64,000 nt of DNA from Caldilineaceae bacterium (GTDB lineage Bacteria > Chloroflexota > Anaerolineae > Caldilineales > Caldilineaceae). Location of the stretch: NCBI GenBank assembly GCA_019637695.1, contig JAHBVG010000008.1:56678-120677 (forward strand), written 5' to 3'. The notes beneath the pieces are model-generated. The model had not been told where the DNA came from, made no database searches, and was given only the letters and a program-made list of their open reading frames with translations. Below are positions 24,503 to 35,690 of this stretch, piece after piece (position 1 is the first letter of the stretch; the number at the start of each line of letters is the position of its first letter). A program made the position numbers and the translations under genes.

Positions 24503-25513
24503 TCAAGGTTCCAACACCACTTTGACCAGATCCAATTCGCCTGACGCCAGCTTTTTAAAGTAATCGGGACCTTCGCCCAGTGGCGCAATCTTTTCGATCA
24601 AGGGCGAGATGTCGAGCCTTCCACCCGCCAGCGCCTGGATCGCTGCGCCGAACTCCACATCGGTGAAGGCATAGGTGCCGCGCACGGTGATCTCACGCGT
24701 CACCACCGACTGCATGTTGATCTCGATCATCTTGGCGCTGTTGCCGATCCAGGTGACATCGCCGCCGTTGCGGGTAAGGTCAATGGCCTGCTGTGCGGTG
24801 GCGCTGTAACCCACCGCCTCCAGGCAGACGGCGACGCCGCCATCGGTGAGGCTGCGCACCTTCTCCACGGCGTTTTCCTGGCCGGCGTTGATGATCACAT
24901 CGGCGCCCAGTTGTGCAGCCATCTCCAGGCGACGCTGTACTTTGTCAATCATGATCACCCGACCCGCGCCCTTGAGTTTGGCGGCGAGGAGCGTAAGTAA
25001 CCCGATCATGCCAGAGCCGACGATAGCGACATCCGCCATCAAATCAATGGGGGTGATCTGCACAGCGTGGAGCGCCACCGCCAGCGGTTCACAGAGCGCG
25101 GCCTGCTGCCAGCTTAGCCCAGCAGGCTTGCGGAAGAGTTGGCTCTCTTTGGCCGTGACCCGATCGGCGAAGGCGCCGTTGACTTCCACACCCAGCAGCC
25201 GACGGTTGGGCGAAAAGTTCAGCGGAACCTTTTCGGGCTTGTCGCTGACCGAAAACATGGGGGAGACGACGACTTCATCCTCGGGTTGATATGCGCTGAC
25301 ATTCTCGCCGGTGGACGCAATCACCCCGGCGAACTCATGGCCCATGATCATGCCCGGCCAGCGCCGTCCTGTGCTTCCGGTGTAGCCGTGAATGTCCGAA
25401 CCGCAGATGCCAATCGCTTTGACATCAATGAGGACCTCGTCCGCGTTCGGCATCGGTTCGGCGACCTCTTCTAATGTCATTTCCCACGGACCTTTATAGA
25501 TCAATGCTTTCAT
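24503..25513 (-). CDS. Zinc-dependent alcohol/polyol dehydrogenase
   Basis: A 336-residue medium-chain dehydrogenase. The GroES-like half has GICGSDIHGYTG and GHEFAGVI, giving the catalytic zinc ligands Cys and His-Glu. The Rossmann half has VAIVGSGMIGLLTLLAA. The structural-zinc Cys cluster is missing; the corresponding loop reads VVSPMFSVSDKPEKVPLNFSPNRR. Relatives are galactitol-phosphate and sorbitol dehydrogenases. It precedes the DUF2088 gene on the same strand, so both may act on one sugar acid or polyol. Confidence 0.87.
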   Translation of the reverse strand: MKALIYKGPWEMTLEEVAEPMPNADEVLIDVKAIGICGSDIHGYTGSTGRRWPGMIMGHEFAGVIASTGENVSAYQPEDEVVVSPMFSVSDKPEKVPLNFSPNRRLLGVEVNGAFADRVTAKESQLFRKPAGLSWQQAALCEPLAVALHAVQITPIDLMADVAIVGSGMIGLLTLLAAKLKGAGRVIMIDKVQRRLEMAAQLGADVIINAGQENAVEKVRSLTDGGVAVCLEAVGYSATAQQAIDLTRNGGDVTWIGNSAKMIEINMQSVVTREITVRGTYAFTDVEFGAAIQALAGGRLDISPLIEKIAPLGEGPDYFKKLASGELDLVKVVLEP

Positions 25514-25537
25514 GGTCTGTTTACCTATCGGTGGTGA

Positions 25538-25559
25538 GCCTGGGGCTTAAGCCCCAGGC
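25538..25559. repeat. Perfect 22-bp palindrome
   Basis: GCCTGGGGCTTAAGCCCCAGGC reads the same on both strands. It lies between the divergent dehydrogenase and murQ genes and might be an operator or a small hairpin. Confidence 0.85.
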
Positions 25560-25732
25560 CAGAAAATCATACGGAGACAGGTCAATAGTGGCACTTTACG
25601 CGAAAAATGTCAATTGTATTCGGATAACCGGATAACCCGATACCTTGCTCCTTTGCAGCGAATTTGTCACATCTGATCTATCGGGCTATGCTTCCCACAA
25701 TGGAAATCATTGTTCACACTTGGAGTACGCTC

Positions 25733-26632
25733 ATGGCCGGATCATTGCCTCCCACCGAACAATCCAATCCACTCAGCGCGGAAATGGACAGCCTCTCTGC
25801 GCTGGATTTTGCCCGCTTGATGAACCGTATTGACGCCGCTGTACCGCTGGCTATCGCCGAAGTGCTGCCGCAGATCGCTCGCGCCATTGAGATCATCGCC
25901 GCGCAGATCGCCGCCGGTGGGCGCCTCTTTTACCAGGGCGCGGGGACCAGCGGCCGGCTGGGCGTGTTGGATGCCACCGAATTGGTACCGACCTTCAGCT
26001 TTCCACGCCAGCGGGCCATCGCCCTCATTGCCGGCGGGGACGCTGCCGTGGTCGGCTCCGTCGAGCGCGCCGAGGATTCCGTCGCGCAGGGACGCGCCGA
26101 TCTCGAAGCCCATGCCTTCAGCGCTGCGGATATCTTGATCGGCATCGCCGCCAGTGGACGCACCCCCTACGTCATCGGTGGGCTGAACTACGCCGCTGAG
26201 ATCGGCGCGTCCACCATCGCCGTCGTCTGCAACCCAGATTCGCCTGTCGCCGCGGCTGCCGACGTCCCCATCGAAATCGTCACCGGGCCAGAGATCCTCA
26301 CCGGCTCCACGCGGCTCAAAGCGGGGACAGCGCAGAAGATGGTCCTCAATATGTTGAGTACCGGGGCGATGGTACAGTTGGGCAAAGTCTACGGCAATTT
26401 GATGGTGGATGTGCAGCCGACGAACGAGAAACTCGAAGATCGAGCGATCCGCATTGTGGACGCCATCACTGGCGTCGGGCGGACCGAAGCCCGGCGTCTT
26501 CTCAAAGCAAGCGGCTGGAGCGTTAAGACCGCCGCAGTGATGGGGCTGGCCGAAGTGGACGCCGACGAAGCGCGCCGCCGACTCGACGCCAGCGGCGGGC
26601 GCGTACGCCACGCGGTCAGCCGTGGACGCTAA
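25733..26632 (+). CDS. murQ: N-acetylmuramic acid 6-phosphate etherase
   Basis: MurQ cleaves the lactyl ether of MurNAc-6-phosphate to give GlcNAc-6-phosphate and D-lactate in peptidoglycan recycling. The SIS-domain hallmarks are clear: TEQSNPLSAEMDSLSALDFARLMN at the start, GAGTSGRLGVLDATELVPTF, GIAASGRTPYVIGG and LKAGTAQKMVLNMLSTGAMV. ATG 25733 has a GGAG seven bases before it and gives 299 residues, the normal length. The nearby LarA-like gene may be relevant to the lactate released, but this is only a guess. Confidence 0.94.
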   Translation: MAGSLPPTEQSNPLSAEMDSLSALDFARLMNRIDAAVPLAIAEVLPQIARAIEIIAAQIAAGGRLFYQGAGTSGRLGVLDATELVPTFSFPRQRAIALIAGGDAAVVGSVERAEDSVAQGRADLEAHAFSAADILIGIAASGRTPYVIGGLNYAAEIGASTIAVVCNPDSPVAAAADVPIEIVTGPEILTGSTRLKAGTAQKMVLNMLSTGAMVQLGKVYGNLMVDVQPTNEKLEDRAIRIVDAITGVGRTEARRLLKASGWSVKTAAVMGLAEVDADEARRRLDASGGRVRHAVSRGR

Positions 26633-26705
26633 CTCATGCACAGCGTTGGCTTCATTGCGGACACATATGGGCTGCTACGGGCTCAATTGCAAGGGACTGG
26701 CCTGA

Positions 26706-28139
26706 CTATTGCGGGGGAGCGTCAGCGGGAGCATCCTCATCTCCTCTGATCTGGTCGACGATATCTTCGGCCAGATCCGTGCGGGCATCCTCTGGGGCAA
26801 CAAGCGGGGTGGGCGAGGGGACGACGACAGAATCGGGCAGTTTCACCTGTGCTGTCTGTACGGCCATCCCTTCGACTTCTTCGACGCTGAACAGGATCCC
26901 CTCAACTTCTACTGCGTCGCCCGCTTCGGGGATGCGCCCCAGTTCGGTCATAATCAGCCCGCCGACGGTGTTGACTTCCGGGTGATCGATATCGAGATCG
27001 AAGTGCTGATTCAACTCGTCGAGCAGCAGCGAACCTTGAACACGCAGGGTATGCGTGTCTAATTGTTCAAAGGGCGCGGTCTCTTCGTCGAATTCATCCT
27101 GAATTTCGCCGACGACCTCTTCAACCAGATCCTCCAACGTAAGCAGACCGGCGGTGCCGCCAAATTCGTCCACGACAATCGCCAGCGAAATCCGTTCCTG
27201 GCGAAAGCGGACCAGCATGGCGTCGATGGTGACGGTGTCGGGCACGTAGGGCACAGGCCGCAGACGGGCAAACTCATGCAGATCGAAAGGCGTATCCGGC
27301 TTGAGTCGATAGCGGGCCAGATCCTTGACGTGTAAGACGCCGATGATCTGATCCAGACTGCGCTCATAGATGGGGTAGCGAGAGTGGCGCGTCTCACAGA
27401 CAAGATCGAGTGCGGTCGCCTCATCTTCATCAACGGCGATGCCCACAATGCGGGTGCGCGGCGTCATCACCTGGCCCACAGTGCGTTCCTTGAGGTCGAA
27501 GATATTCTCAATGAAAAGCTGTTCCGCCGGTTCGATCAGCCCGCCAGCGTAACTTTCCTCGACAATGAATTCCAATTCTTGCGGCGATAGCAGACGGGCA
27601 TGAGATTCGGCAGGGGGGACGCCCATCAACCGCGTGATCATATTCCCCAATCCATTGAGGACGAAGATCACCGGTGAGAGCAGCCATTCCAGGATGCGCA
27701 TGGGCAGCGAAACCGCCAGCGCCATTGTCTCTGCATGGGAGAGCGCCAGCGATTTAGCCACCATTTCGCCCAACACCACATGAAGATAGGTGAGGATGGC
27801 AACGGAAACTACAGTGGCGATGGTGTGGGCCAACGGCGCCGCCAGGGTGGTATAGTGTTCCAACGGATCGAGCAACCATTCGGCGATAGCGTGTTCGCCG
27901 TACATGCCCAGCCCCAGGCTGACAACCGTAATGCCGATCTGCGCCGTAGCCAGGTAGCGATTTTGGGCGGGCGGATGGCGCAAGATGCTGAGGACGCGGC
28001 GGGCGTCAGCAGATCCCGCTTCGGCGCGTTGGGTTATGCGGGTGGGCGGCGCCGCGATCAGGCTGAATTCAGCCGCCACAAAGAGACCGTTGAGCAGAAT
28101 CAAGACAGAGATAATACCCAGGGGAATAAAGACTTCCAC
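26706..28139 (-). CDS. CNNM/CorC-type transporter-like protein (hemolysin family) 1
   Basis: A 477-residue protein with the DUF21/CNNM membrane domain (four helices over about residues 1-190), two CBS domains (VMTPRTRIVGIAVDE; LARLRPVPYVPDTVTIDAMLVRF) and a C-terminal CorC/HlyC domain. Members export Mg2+ or Co2+ or control ion balance. It starts with GTG at 28139, overlapping the TAG of the upstream paralogue by one base, so the two are translated as a coupled pair. Confidence 0.9.
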   Translation of the reverse strand: MEVFIPLGIISVLILLNGLFVAAEFSLIAAPPTRITQRAEAGSADARRVLSILRHPPAQNRYLATAQIGITVVSLGLGMYGEHAIAEWLLDPLEHYTTLAAPLAHTIATVVSVAILTYLHVVLGEMVAKSLALSHAETMALAVSLPMRILEWLLSPVIFVLNGLGNMITRLMGVPPAESHARLLSPQELEFIVEESYAGGLIEPAEQLFIENIFDLKERTVGQVMTPRTRIVGIAVDEDEATALDLVCETRHSRYPIYERSLDQIIGVLHVKDLARYRLKPDTPFDLHEFARLRPVPYVPDTVTIDAMLVRFRQERISLAIVVDEFGGTAGLLTLEDLVEEVVGEIQDEFDEETAPFEQLDTHTLRVQGSLLLDELNQHFDLDIDHPEVNTVGGLIMTELGRIPEAGDAVEVEGILFSVEEVEGMAVQTAQVKLPDSVVVPSPTPLVAPEDARTDLAEDIVDQIRGDEDAPADAPPQ

Positions 28140-29476
28140 TAAAGACGCTCCTCGCGCAGTTGGCGGGCCTTTTCGGGCGAGACCACAACACTCAGCGTGT
28201 TGATGCCCTTGCCGTCCATTTTTTCAATTCGCCAGCGCATGTCGTCGATTTCGACCTCTTCTCGTTCCTCTGGTACGCGACCGATGACACTCAAAATCAG
28301 CCCGCCGATGGTGTCCACTTCGTCGCTTTCCATAAAGAGATCGAACCAATCGTTGAGATCGGTAATGAGTGTATCCGCTCGCACGATGATGCGGTTGTTC
28401 GATTGGACTTGAATTACCGGCAACTCCACGTCGAATTCATCCTGTAGTTCGCCGAAGATCTCCTCGACCAGATCCTCAAGGGTGACCATGCCAGCGGTGC
28501 CGCCGTACTCATCGAGGACAATTGCCATGTTGTATTGCTGATTTTGCAGGGTCACAAAGACCTCGTCGGCGCGCGTGCTTTCAAAAATAAAGCGGATCTC
28601 GCGCATAACGGCGCGCACCGAGCGATCCCCCGTCTGTTGGGAGAGGCAGAGCAGATCCTTCAGGTGGATCAACCCTACAATGTTATCCACCGAATCTTGA
28701 TAGAGCGGCATCCGCGAATAAGGCGACTCGGCCAAAATGAGCAACAGTTCATCTACGCTGAGATCGACCGACGCCGCCAACATGCGCGTGCGCGGGATCA
28801 TCACCTGGCGCACGGCCAACTCGCGCAGACGAAGCGTATTCTCTAACAGATGCCGTTGCTCTTTGTCCAGCAAACCGCCGGCGCCGCTCTCCTCCACCAA
28901 CATGAGGATCTCCTCCGGCGCATGGATATGGGTGTGTTCCACCGAATCGCTGATGCCGATCCAGCGCAGGATCAAGCGTCCGCTGCCGTTGAAAAACCAG
29001 ATCAAGGGGCGTAAGATTGTCAACGACCAGCGCATAGGGTGGACGGTAGCCAACGCCAATTTTTCGGGATATTGGATGCCGATGTTCTTTGGCACCAATT
29101 CGCCCAATACCACTTGAAGGGATGTCAATAAAACGAGGACGCTTGTGGTGGCAATCGACTGCGCTGCAATGTCCGAAAGGTCGCCCAACCCCATCAAATA
29201 AGGAGCCAATGCAGCAGAAAGGGTAGCCTGTCCGTAGAAGCCGAGGACAAGACTTGAGATGGTAATCCCGATCTGACAGGTGGCAACGTAGGTGTCAAGA
29301 TGCTTTAAATCAAGCACAAAAGGGAGGAGCAACTGCGCCGCGCGATTATTCTCTTCTTCGGCCATTTGGGCAAGTCGAGAGCGACGAGCGCTGATGGTGG
29401 CAAATTCTGCTGCAACGTAAAGAGCGTTAAACCCAATCAAAATTACAATCGTGGCAACTATAACAATCCAACTCAT
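28139..29476 (-). CDS. CNNM/CorC-type transporter-like protein (hemolysin family) 2
   Basis: A 445-residue paralogue of the next gene with the same plan: DUF21 membrane domain, CBS pair ([42 protein letters not shown]) and CorC_HlyC domain ending near residue 435. The tandem pair suggests a heterodimeric transporter. The 5' end faces the purH promoter region, so it is divergently transcribed from the ZTP-controlled gene. Confidence 0.9.
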   Translation of the reverse strand: MSWIVIVATIVILIGFNALYVAAEFATISARRSRLAQMAEEENNRAAQLLLPFVLDLKHLDTYVATCQIGITISSLVLGFYGQATLSAALAPYLMGLGDLSDIAAQSIATTSVLVLLTSLQVVLGELVPKNIGIQYPEKLALATVHPMRWSLTILRPLIWFFNGSGRLILRWIGISDSVEHTHIHAPEEILMLVEESGAGGLLDKEQRHLLENTLRLRELAVRQVMIPRTRMLAASVDLSVDELLLILAESPYSRMPLYQDSVDNIVGLIHLKDLLCLSQQTGDRSVRAVMREIRFIFESTRADEVFVTLQNQQYNMAIVLDEYGGTAGMVTLEDLVEEIFGELQDEFDVELPVIQVQSNNRIIVRADTLITDLNDWFDLFMESDEVDTIGGLILSVIGRVPEEREEVEIDDMRWRIEKMDGKGINTLSVVVSPEKARQLREERL

Positions 29477-29593
29477 TGGGGGAAATCTCAGACTTCTATG
29501 GCTCTCGCAACCTGTGTTGAATCTATCCAGAGTTCGGCTTGATTATAGCATTGGCGCGGATGCGGTGCGAATCATTGTAAACGTGGAAGATCT

Positions 29594-29622
29594 TTGGCAT
29601 TCCCTGTTCATTGTGCTATGAT
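29594..29622 (+). promoter_or_regulatory. Promoter of purH leader
   Basis: TTGGCA (29594-29599), 17-base spacer, TATGAT (29617-29622). Transcription would start near 29629, just before the riboswitch. Confidence 0.75.
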
Positions 29623-29642
29623 TCGCCCGAACAAACGAATTG

Positions 29643-29730
29643 AGCGCTTCCAACTGGCGAAAGGTGGGGAAACACCACCGGGAAGGAAGCAGCCGCTTGA
29701 AATTCTGCACAACAGTCGATCGCCTGGGCT
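29643..29730 (+). ncRNA. ZTP (pfl) riboswitch
   Basis: The conserved parts of the pfl motif appear in order: AACTGGCG, AGGTGGG...AACACCACCGGGAAGGAAGC, a variable linker, and the pseudoknot half CGATCGCCTGGGC. The element senses ZTP/ZMP, which accumulates when folate is short, and turns on purine and one-carbon genes. It sits right in front of purH, whose product consumes ZMP, the classic target. A terminator follows directly, so control is transcriptional. Confidence 0.92.
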
Positions 29731-29767
29731 GGGGCAGTTGGATGCCAACATCTGACTGCCCCTTTTT
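29731..29767 (+). terminator. Riboswitch-controlled terminator
   Basis: GGGGCAGT (29731-29738) pairs with ACTGCCCC (29755-29762), followed by TTTTTGTTTTT. The upstream strand abuts the CCTGGGC pseudoknot segment, so ligand binding should hinder the hairpin and allow read-through into purH. Confidence 0.9.
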
Positions 29768-29797
29768 GTTTTTATTTCCAATCCAAAGGAGCTATGT

Positions 29798-31330
<1,533 letters not shown>

Positions 31331-31443
31331 GATAGGTGATTGGGGATCGGGGATTCGTTATTCATACCATTGGCTGTATCGCAGTGGATGAAAGAGATTT
31401 TGAATCCGTCCATCCTCTCATCATCTTCGTTCAGGAGCGGTTC

Positions 31444-31971
31444 ATGTTGAGTCCTTTGCGTGGAGTTCAGGCGTTGATTGCACAGACCAGCGCGATGGCT
31501 GCCCGCTATCCCCTCTCGTCGTGGGGGACGCTGCGCTTTCTGCTGGCCTTTGCCGAGCGCTTCGCCTTCATCCGCATCCAGGATCTGTGGCATCCGGTCC
31601 GCTTCCTCAGCCAGATGGAGGGCGCGCCGCCCACCAAATTGGGGATGGATGGTTTCAAACAGTCGCTCCTTGATGACATCAACCCGGCGCGTCACTATGC
31701 TGCGTTTGTCTTCGTCGGCTATTGGCTGCCCAATTTCTTGGGGCTCATGGTACTCTGGCTGTGGGAAGTGGCGGGGGCTGTGCGCTACGGCTATTGGAGC
31801 CAGCCTGATGTGCGCAGCGGCTATACTGGCTTCTATCACGGGCGATTGATCCGCCGCTATGGACACACAATCCTGCCTGCGCTCATGGCCCGCGACTTGA
31901 CTGCGCCATCGCCGTGGGGACGTTTGTCGTACAGTGCTAGGAGATCGAAACAGAAGATGAATGAAGAATAA
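31444..31971 (+). CDS. Hypothetical protein, 175 aa
   Basis: No family recognised. One strong hydrophobic segment (FVFVGYWLPNFLGLMVLWLWEVAGAV) lies in the middle, with a charged C-terminal part. CAGGAG lies about seven bases before ATG 31444, preferred over the in-frame ATG 31336. The last codons (KMNEE and stop) are made by the left arm of the 31-bp hairpin that follows, so the original C-terminus may have been overwritten by that element. Confidence 0.6.
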   Translation: MLSPLRGVQALIAQTSAMAARYPLSSWGTLRFLLAFAERFAFIRIQDLWHPVRFLSQMEGAPPTKLGMDGFKQSLLDDINPARHYAAFVFVGYWLPNFLGLMVLWLWEVAGAVRYGYWSQPDVRSGYTGFYHGRLIRRYGHTILPALMARDLTAPSPWGRLSYSARRSKQKMNEE

Positions 31972-32023
31972 AGAAGGGGTAGTGCGAGTTGCCGCACTAC
32001 CCCTTCTTTATTCTTCATTCATC
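31956..32023. repeat. Perfect 31-bp low-complexity inverted repeat
   Basis: Arms 31956-31986 and 31993-32023 are exact complements with a six-base loop. The outer half is purine-rich (GATGAATGAAGAATAAAGAA), the inner half GC-rich. It overlaps the stop codon of the gene to its left and lies between convergent genes. Confidence 0.92.
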
Positions 32024-32028
32024 GCCTT

Positions 32029-32994
32029 TTACCACGCATAGGCTTCCGGTGCCTCGCCGCCAGGACCCGGCCAGATCTCGTCCAACTGGTGAACAATGTC
32101 GGGGGTGAGTTCGATCTCCAGGGCGCGCAGGCTTTCTTCCAATTGTTCCACTGTGCGCGGGCCGAGGATCGGCGCCGTAACCGCAGGGTTCCTCAGCATC
32201 CACGCCAGGGCGACATCCGCCGGTTTTTCGCCAAGCTCGTCGCAGAGATCCTCATATTTGTGGAGTTGGGAGCGCACATCTTCCGAAGCGCCCTCCAGTC
32301 GAGCGCGGGCACGGTCGCCGGTGGCGTGTCCACTGCCAGCGAGCAGCCCTCCACCCAACGGGCTATAGGGGATCAACCCTAGCCCGTAGGCGCGGCAGGC
32401 GGGGATCACCTCTAATTCGATCATACGCGAGGCGAGGCTGTAACGGCTCTGCTCTGAGACCAACCCCATAAAGTTGCGTTTTTCGGCGGCGTGTTGGGCC
32501 TGGGCAATGTGGAGCGCCGCAAAGTTGCTGCTGCCCACGTAGAGTACCTTTCCCTGCTGCACAAGGATCTCCATCGCTTGCCAGATCTCCTCCCACGGCG
32601 TCTCGCGCTGGACGTGGTGCATCTGATAGAGATCAATGTGATCGGTCTGCAATCGACGCAGACTATCCTCGCAGGCTTTGCGAATGTGATAAGCCGAGAG
32701 GCCGCGGTCGTTGACGCCATCGCCCATTGGCCCGTAGACCTTCGTTGCCAGGACGATCCGATCTCGGCGGCTGCGATCCGCCCCCAGCCAGTTGCCGATG
32801 ATCTCTTCGGTATAGCCCAAGCGTACATCGCGTCCATAGCGGTTGGCCGTATCAAAGAAATTGATACCCATCTCCAATGCCTGATCCATAATGGCGTGGC
32901 TATCTTCCTCACTCGTGCGCGGGCCGAAATTCATCGTGCCCAGGCAGAGGCGGCTGACAACAAGACCCGTACGGCCTAGATTTGTGTACTGCAT
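32029..32994 (-). CDS. Aldo/keto reductase
   Basis: A 321-residue NADPH-dependent TIM-barrel reductase. Active-site residues are seen in DTANRYG (Asp, Tyr), LATKVYG (Lys) and QMHHVQRETPWEEIWQAM (His). The C-terminal cofactor-binding GPRTVEQLEESLRALEIEL is present. The group resembles YghZ/Gfo-type sugar aldehyde reductases. An enolase-superfamily gene lies upstream on the same strand, so a sugar or sugar-acid substrate is likely. Confidence 0.9.
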   Translation of the reverse strand: MQYTNLGRTGLVVSRLCLGTMNFGPRTSEEDSHAIMDQALEMGINFFDTANRYGRDVRLGYTEEIIGNWLGADRSRRDRIVLATKVYGPMGDGVNDRGLSAYHIRKACEDSLRRLQTDHIDLYQMHHVQRETPWEEIWQAMEILVQQGKVLYVGSSNFAALHIAQAQHAAEKRNFMGLVSEQSRYSLASRMIELEVIPACRAYGLGLIPYSPLGGGLLAGSGHATGDRARARLEGASEDVRSQLHKYEDLCDELGEKPADVALAWMLRNPAVTAPILGPRTVEQLEESLRALEIELTPDIVHQLDEIWPGPGGEAPEAYAW

Positions 32995-33217
32995 CGGAGG
33001 CTCCCTTCAGATGATGATTTGGAGAAAAGGTGGATGCCTAAATTGTCCATAATTTGCTGCTTGAATTCTGTGTCCTTGCTCCCATCCACGGGGAAGGCCG
33101 GCACGCGCCAGCCATGCTCAATCACCGCCATGATTCAGCTTCCTTTTGGGGATGATATGAAGAAGCGAGGTGCATTGCTGCCTCCTCGCCTCTTTGTCTC
33201 TGCGATTCGTCGTCTGG

Positions 33218-34489
33218 TTAGCTCCAGAGCCGGTCGTGGGACCATTCGCGATCCCAGAGTTCGGTGGGTTCGAAGTAGCCAGATTCCTCAGGATCGAGGA
33301 ATTCGCGCACCATATCCTCGTTGAGATCGTCGAAGCCCAGGCCGGGTTTCTCTGGCACGCGGATGTGTCCATTCTCGATCAAAGGGTTGGGCAGACCGGT
33401 GATGAGATCGTTCCACTGGGGCAGATCCACCGAATGGTTCTCCAACACGAGGAAGTTCTCGGTAGCGGCGGCGCAGTGGACATTCGCCAAACAGCTTACG
33501 GGCGAACCGGCAAAGTGCATGGCCATGGCGATGCCATTTTCCTGAGCGTAATCGCCGATCTTCTTCGTCTCCAACAACCCGCCCGATGTCGCCAGATCCG
33601 GGTGGCAGACGGCGATGGCGCGTTTCTCAAAGAGATCCTTGAAGCCTTCCTTCAGGTAGATGTCCTCGCCGGTGCAGATGGGCGTATCCACCGAAGCGGA
33701 GAGACGGGCATACTGATCGGCGAACTGCCAGGGGATCATGTCCTCATACCAGGCCAGCGTGTACTTATCCAGGGCGCGGCCTAGGCGGATACACGATTCC
33801 AGCCCGATGTGACCAAAGTGATCGGCAGCCAGCGGCACTTCGTAGCCGACAATATCGCGCACGGTCTCCACATAGTCGCAGAGCGCGGCAATCCCCTTGT
33901 CGGTGAGTTGAATGCCGGTGAAGGAGTGCATAATATCACGGCTTTGCAGCCTGTCGGGTGGGGAGATCAACGCGCCGGGGATGTCGCGCACCAGTTGGAT
34001 GCCCACATCCATCTTGAGATAGCTGAAGCCCATCTCCATGCGTTCCTTAAGACGCCGCCCCATCTCTTTGGCGTCATTGGTAGACGGGGTGTCGCAGTAG
34101 CAGAGGACCTGGTCACGAAACTTGCCGCCCAGGAGTTGATAGGCTGGCACGCCATAAGCCTTCCCTGCCAGATCAAAGAGCGCCATTTCAATACCGCAGA
34201 CGCCGCCGGCCTGGCGCGCATGGTAGCCGAACTGTTTGATCTTGCGGAAGATCTTATCGATGTTGCAAGGGTTTTCACCGATGATCCGGCTTTTGAGCAT
34301 AAGCGCGTAGGTTTTGCTGGCGCCATCGCGGATCTCGCCATAGCCGATCAGGCCCTGATTGGTATCAATGCGCAGGATCGCCGTGCGCATGGGCAACCCG
34401 CGCAGGCAGGCGATGCGCATATCGGTAATGCGCAAATCAGTCGGACGCGAATGGGTGTTCACGTTGGCTTCAAGATTAGGTTCAGTCAT
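33218..34489 (-). CDS. Enolase-superfamily (MR/MLE) enzyme
   Basis: A 423-residue mandelate-racemase-type protein with the LFDLAGKAYGVPAYQLLGG capping motif, YLKMDVGIQ, PLAADHFGHIGLESC, WYEDMIPW, PICTGEDIYL and late AMHFAGSPVS. These provide acidic metal ligands and a catalytic His/Lys region. It is longer than the MR/MLE enzyme at 5429 and belongs to another subgroup. ATG 34489 is chosen over 34537 because the extra 16 residues look unconserved. It probably dehydrates or epimerises a sugar acid. Confidence 0.83.
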   Translation of the reverse strand: MTEPNLEANVNTHSRPTDLRITDMRIACLRGLPMRTAILRIDTNQGLIGYGEIRDGASKTYALMLKSRIIGENPCNIDKIFRKIKQFGYHARQAGGVCGIEMALFDLAGKAYGVPAYQLLGGKFRDQVLCYCDTPSTNDAKEMGRRLKERMEMGFSYLKMDVGIQLVRDIPGALISPPDRLQSRDIMHSFTGIQLTDKGIAALCDYVETVRDIVGYEVPLAADHFGHIGLESCIRLGRALDKYTLAWYEDMIPWQFADQYARLSASVDTPICTGEDIYLKEGFKDLFEKRAIAVCHPDLATSGGLLETKKIGDYAQENGIAMAMHFAGSPVSCLANVHCAAATENFLVLENHSVDLPQWNDLITGLPNPLIENGHIRVPEKPGLGFDDLNEDMVREFLDPEESGYFEPTELWDREWSHDRLWS

Positions 34490-34650
34490 GATTGCTTTCT
34501 TTCTAACTGGAGGGATAAATGAAATGCTATGTGGCATCTGCTAGTGTACCGCAGGTTACTATTTTCGACAATGAAAGTCGCGACAAAGCTGAGTTGATAT
34601 TATAATGAGAGGACAGATACAATCCGTCGCACCCACCCAAGGAACCGACC

Positions 34651-35673
34651 ATGAAAGCTGTCTCTTTTCCACGACCGGAGCGGGTAGAAATTATCGACAT
34701 CGACGAACCGACGCCCGGCCCCGAAGATCTGCTGATCGAGGTCCAATACGCCGGTCTCTGTGGATCGGATCTCAACATCTATCGCGGCGCTTACCCTCAC
34801 ACAGAGTACCCCATCATCCCCGGCCATGAGATTGGCGGCGTGGTGATGGGCAAGGGCGACGCCGTACCTGCCAGTTTTGCAATAGGGGCGCAGGTGATGC
34901 TCTCACCCTTCGTTGAATGTGGCGTCTGTTCATCTTGCCGACAAGGACGGTTCAACTGCTGCGAAAACAACCGCACATTGGGCGTCCAGCGCAACGGCGC
35001 CATGACCCACCGGGTGGTTTTCCCCTATCGCAAAGTCCACGCCAGCGCCATCCTCACCACGCAGGAATTGGCATTGGTTGAACCCTTGAGCATTGGCAGC
35101 CATGCCGTCAACCGCGCCCGTGTCACCGCGGAGGATACAGTACTCGTCCTCGGCTGCGGAACCATCGGCATGGGCGTGATCCTGGCCGCGCTGCGCAGGG
35201 GCGCTACCGTCATCGGTCTCGACGTAGCCGAGAGTAAATTAGCGATGGCGCAGCGTTTCGGCGTGCAGCATCTGATCAACCCCAGCCGCGAGGACCCACT
35301 AAAGGCGATCCACGCGCTGACAAACGGTGAAGGCGCAGCGGTGGCAATCGAAGCTGTGGGCGCGCCCGCCACCTATCGCCTCGCCATTGACATGGTGGCC
35401 TATGCCGGTCGCGTCGCCGTGGTTGGCTACGCCAAAGAGGAGATCACCTTCGATACTGCCATGTGGGTGCGCAAGGAGTTGGACATCCTCGGCGCGCGCA
35501 ACGTGCTGGGCGAATTCAGCGACGTGATCGCTATGCTGGAGGCGCGCGACAAGCCCTACCACGAATTGATCAGCGCCGTCTATCCGCTGGAGGAGGCAGG
35601 CCGCGCCTTCGCTGATTGGAGCGCCGCGCCAGGGGATTTTGTGAAGATCCAGTTAGATTTGACGGAGAAATAG
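34651..35673 (+). CDS. Zinc-type medium-chain dehydrogenase
   Basis: A 340-residue dehydrogenase. It has AGLCGSDLNIYRG and GHEIGGVV for the catalytic zinc, a structural zinc lobe CGVCSSCRQGRFNCC, and the Rossmann motif VLVLGCGTIGMGVIL. It is divergent from the enolase-superfamily gene and likely acts on a polyol or sugar acid such as L-galactonate or threonine-type alcohols. A TATAAT at 34601-34606 lies 45 bases before the ATG. Confidence 0.88.
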   Translation: MKAVSFPRPERVEIIDIDEPTPGPEDLLIEVQYAGLCGSDLNIYRGAYPHTEYPIIPGHEIGGVVMGKGDAVPASFAIGAQVMLSPFVECGVCSSCRQGRFNCCENNRTLGVQRNGAMTHRVVFPYRKVHASAILTTQELALVEPLSIGSHAVNRARVTAEDTVLVLGCGTIGMGVILAALRRGATVIGLDVAESKLAMAQRFGVQHLINPSREDPLKAIHALTNGEGAAVAIEAVGAPATYRLAIDMVAYAGRVAVVGYAKEEITFDTAMWVRKELDILGARNVLGEFSDVIAMLEARDKPYHELISAVYPLEEAGRAFADWSAAPGDFVKIQLDLTEK

Positions 35674-35690
35674 AACGCAGTCCAGTTGCG

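Noticed and set aside
33019..33324. Plus-strand ORF between the aldo/keto reductase and enolase-superfamily genes
   Set aside because: It overlaps the enolase-superfamily gene on the other strand and looks like random coding; the AKR leader explains the rest.
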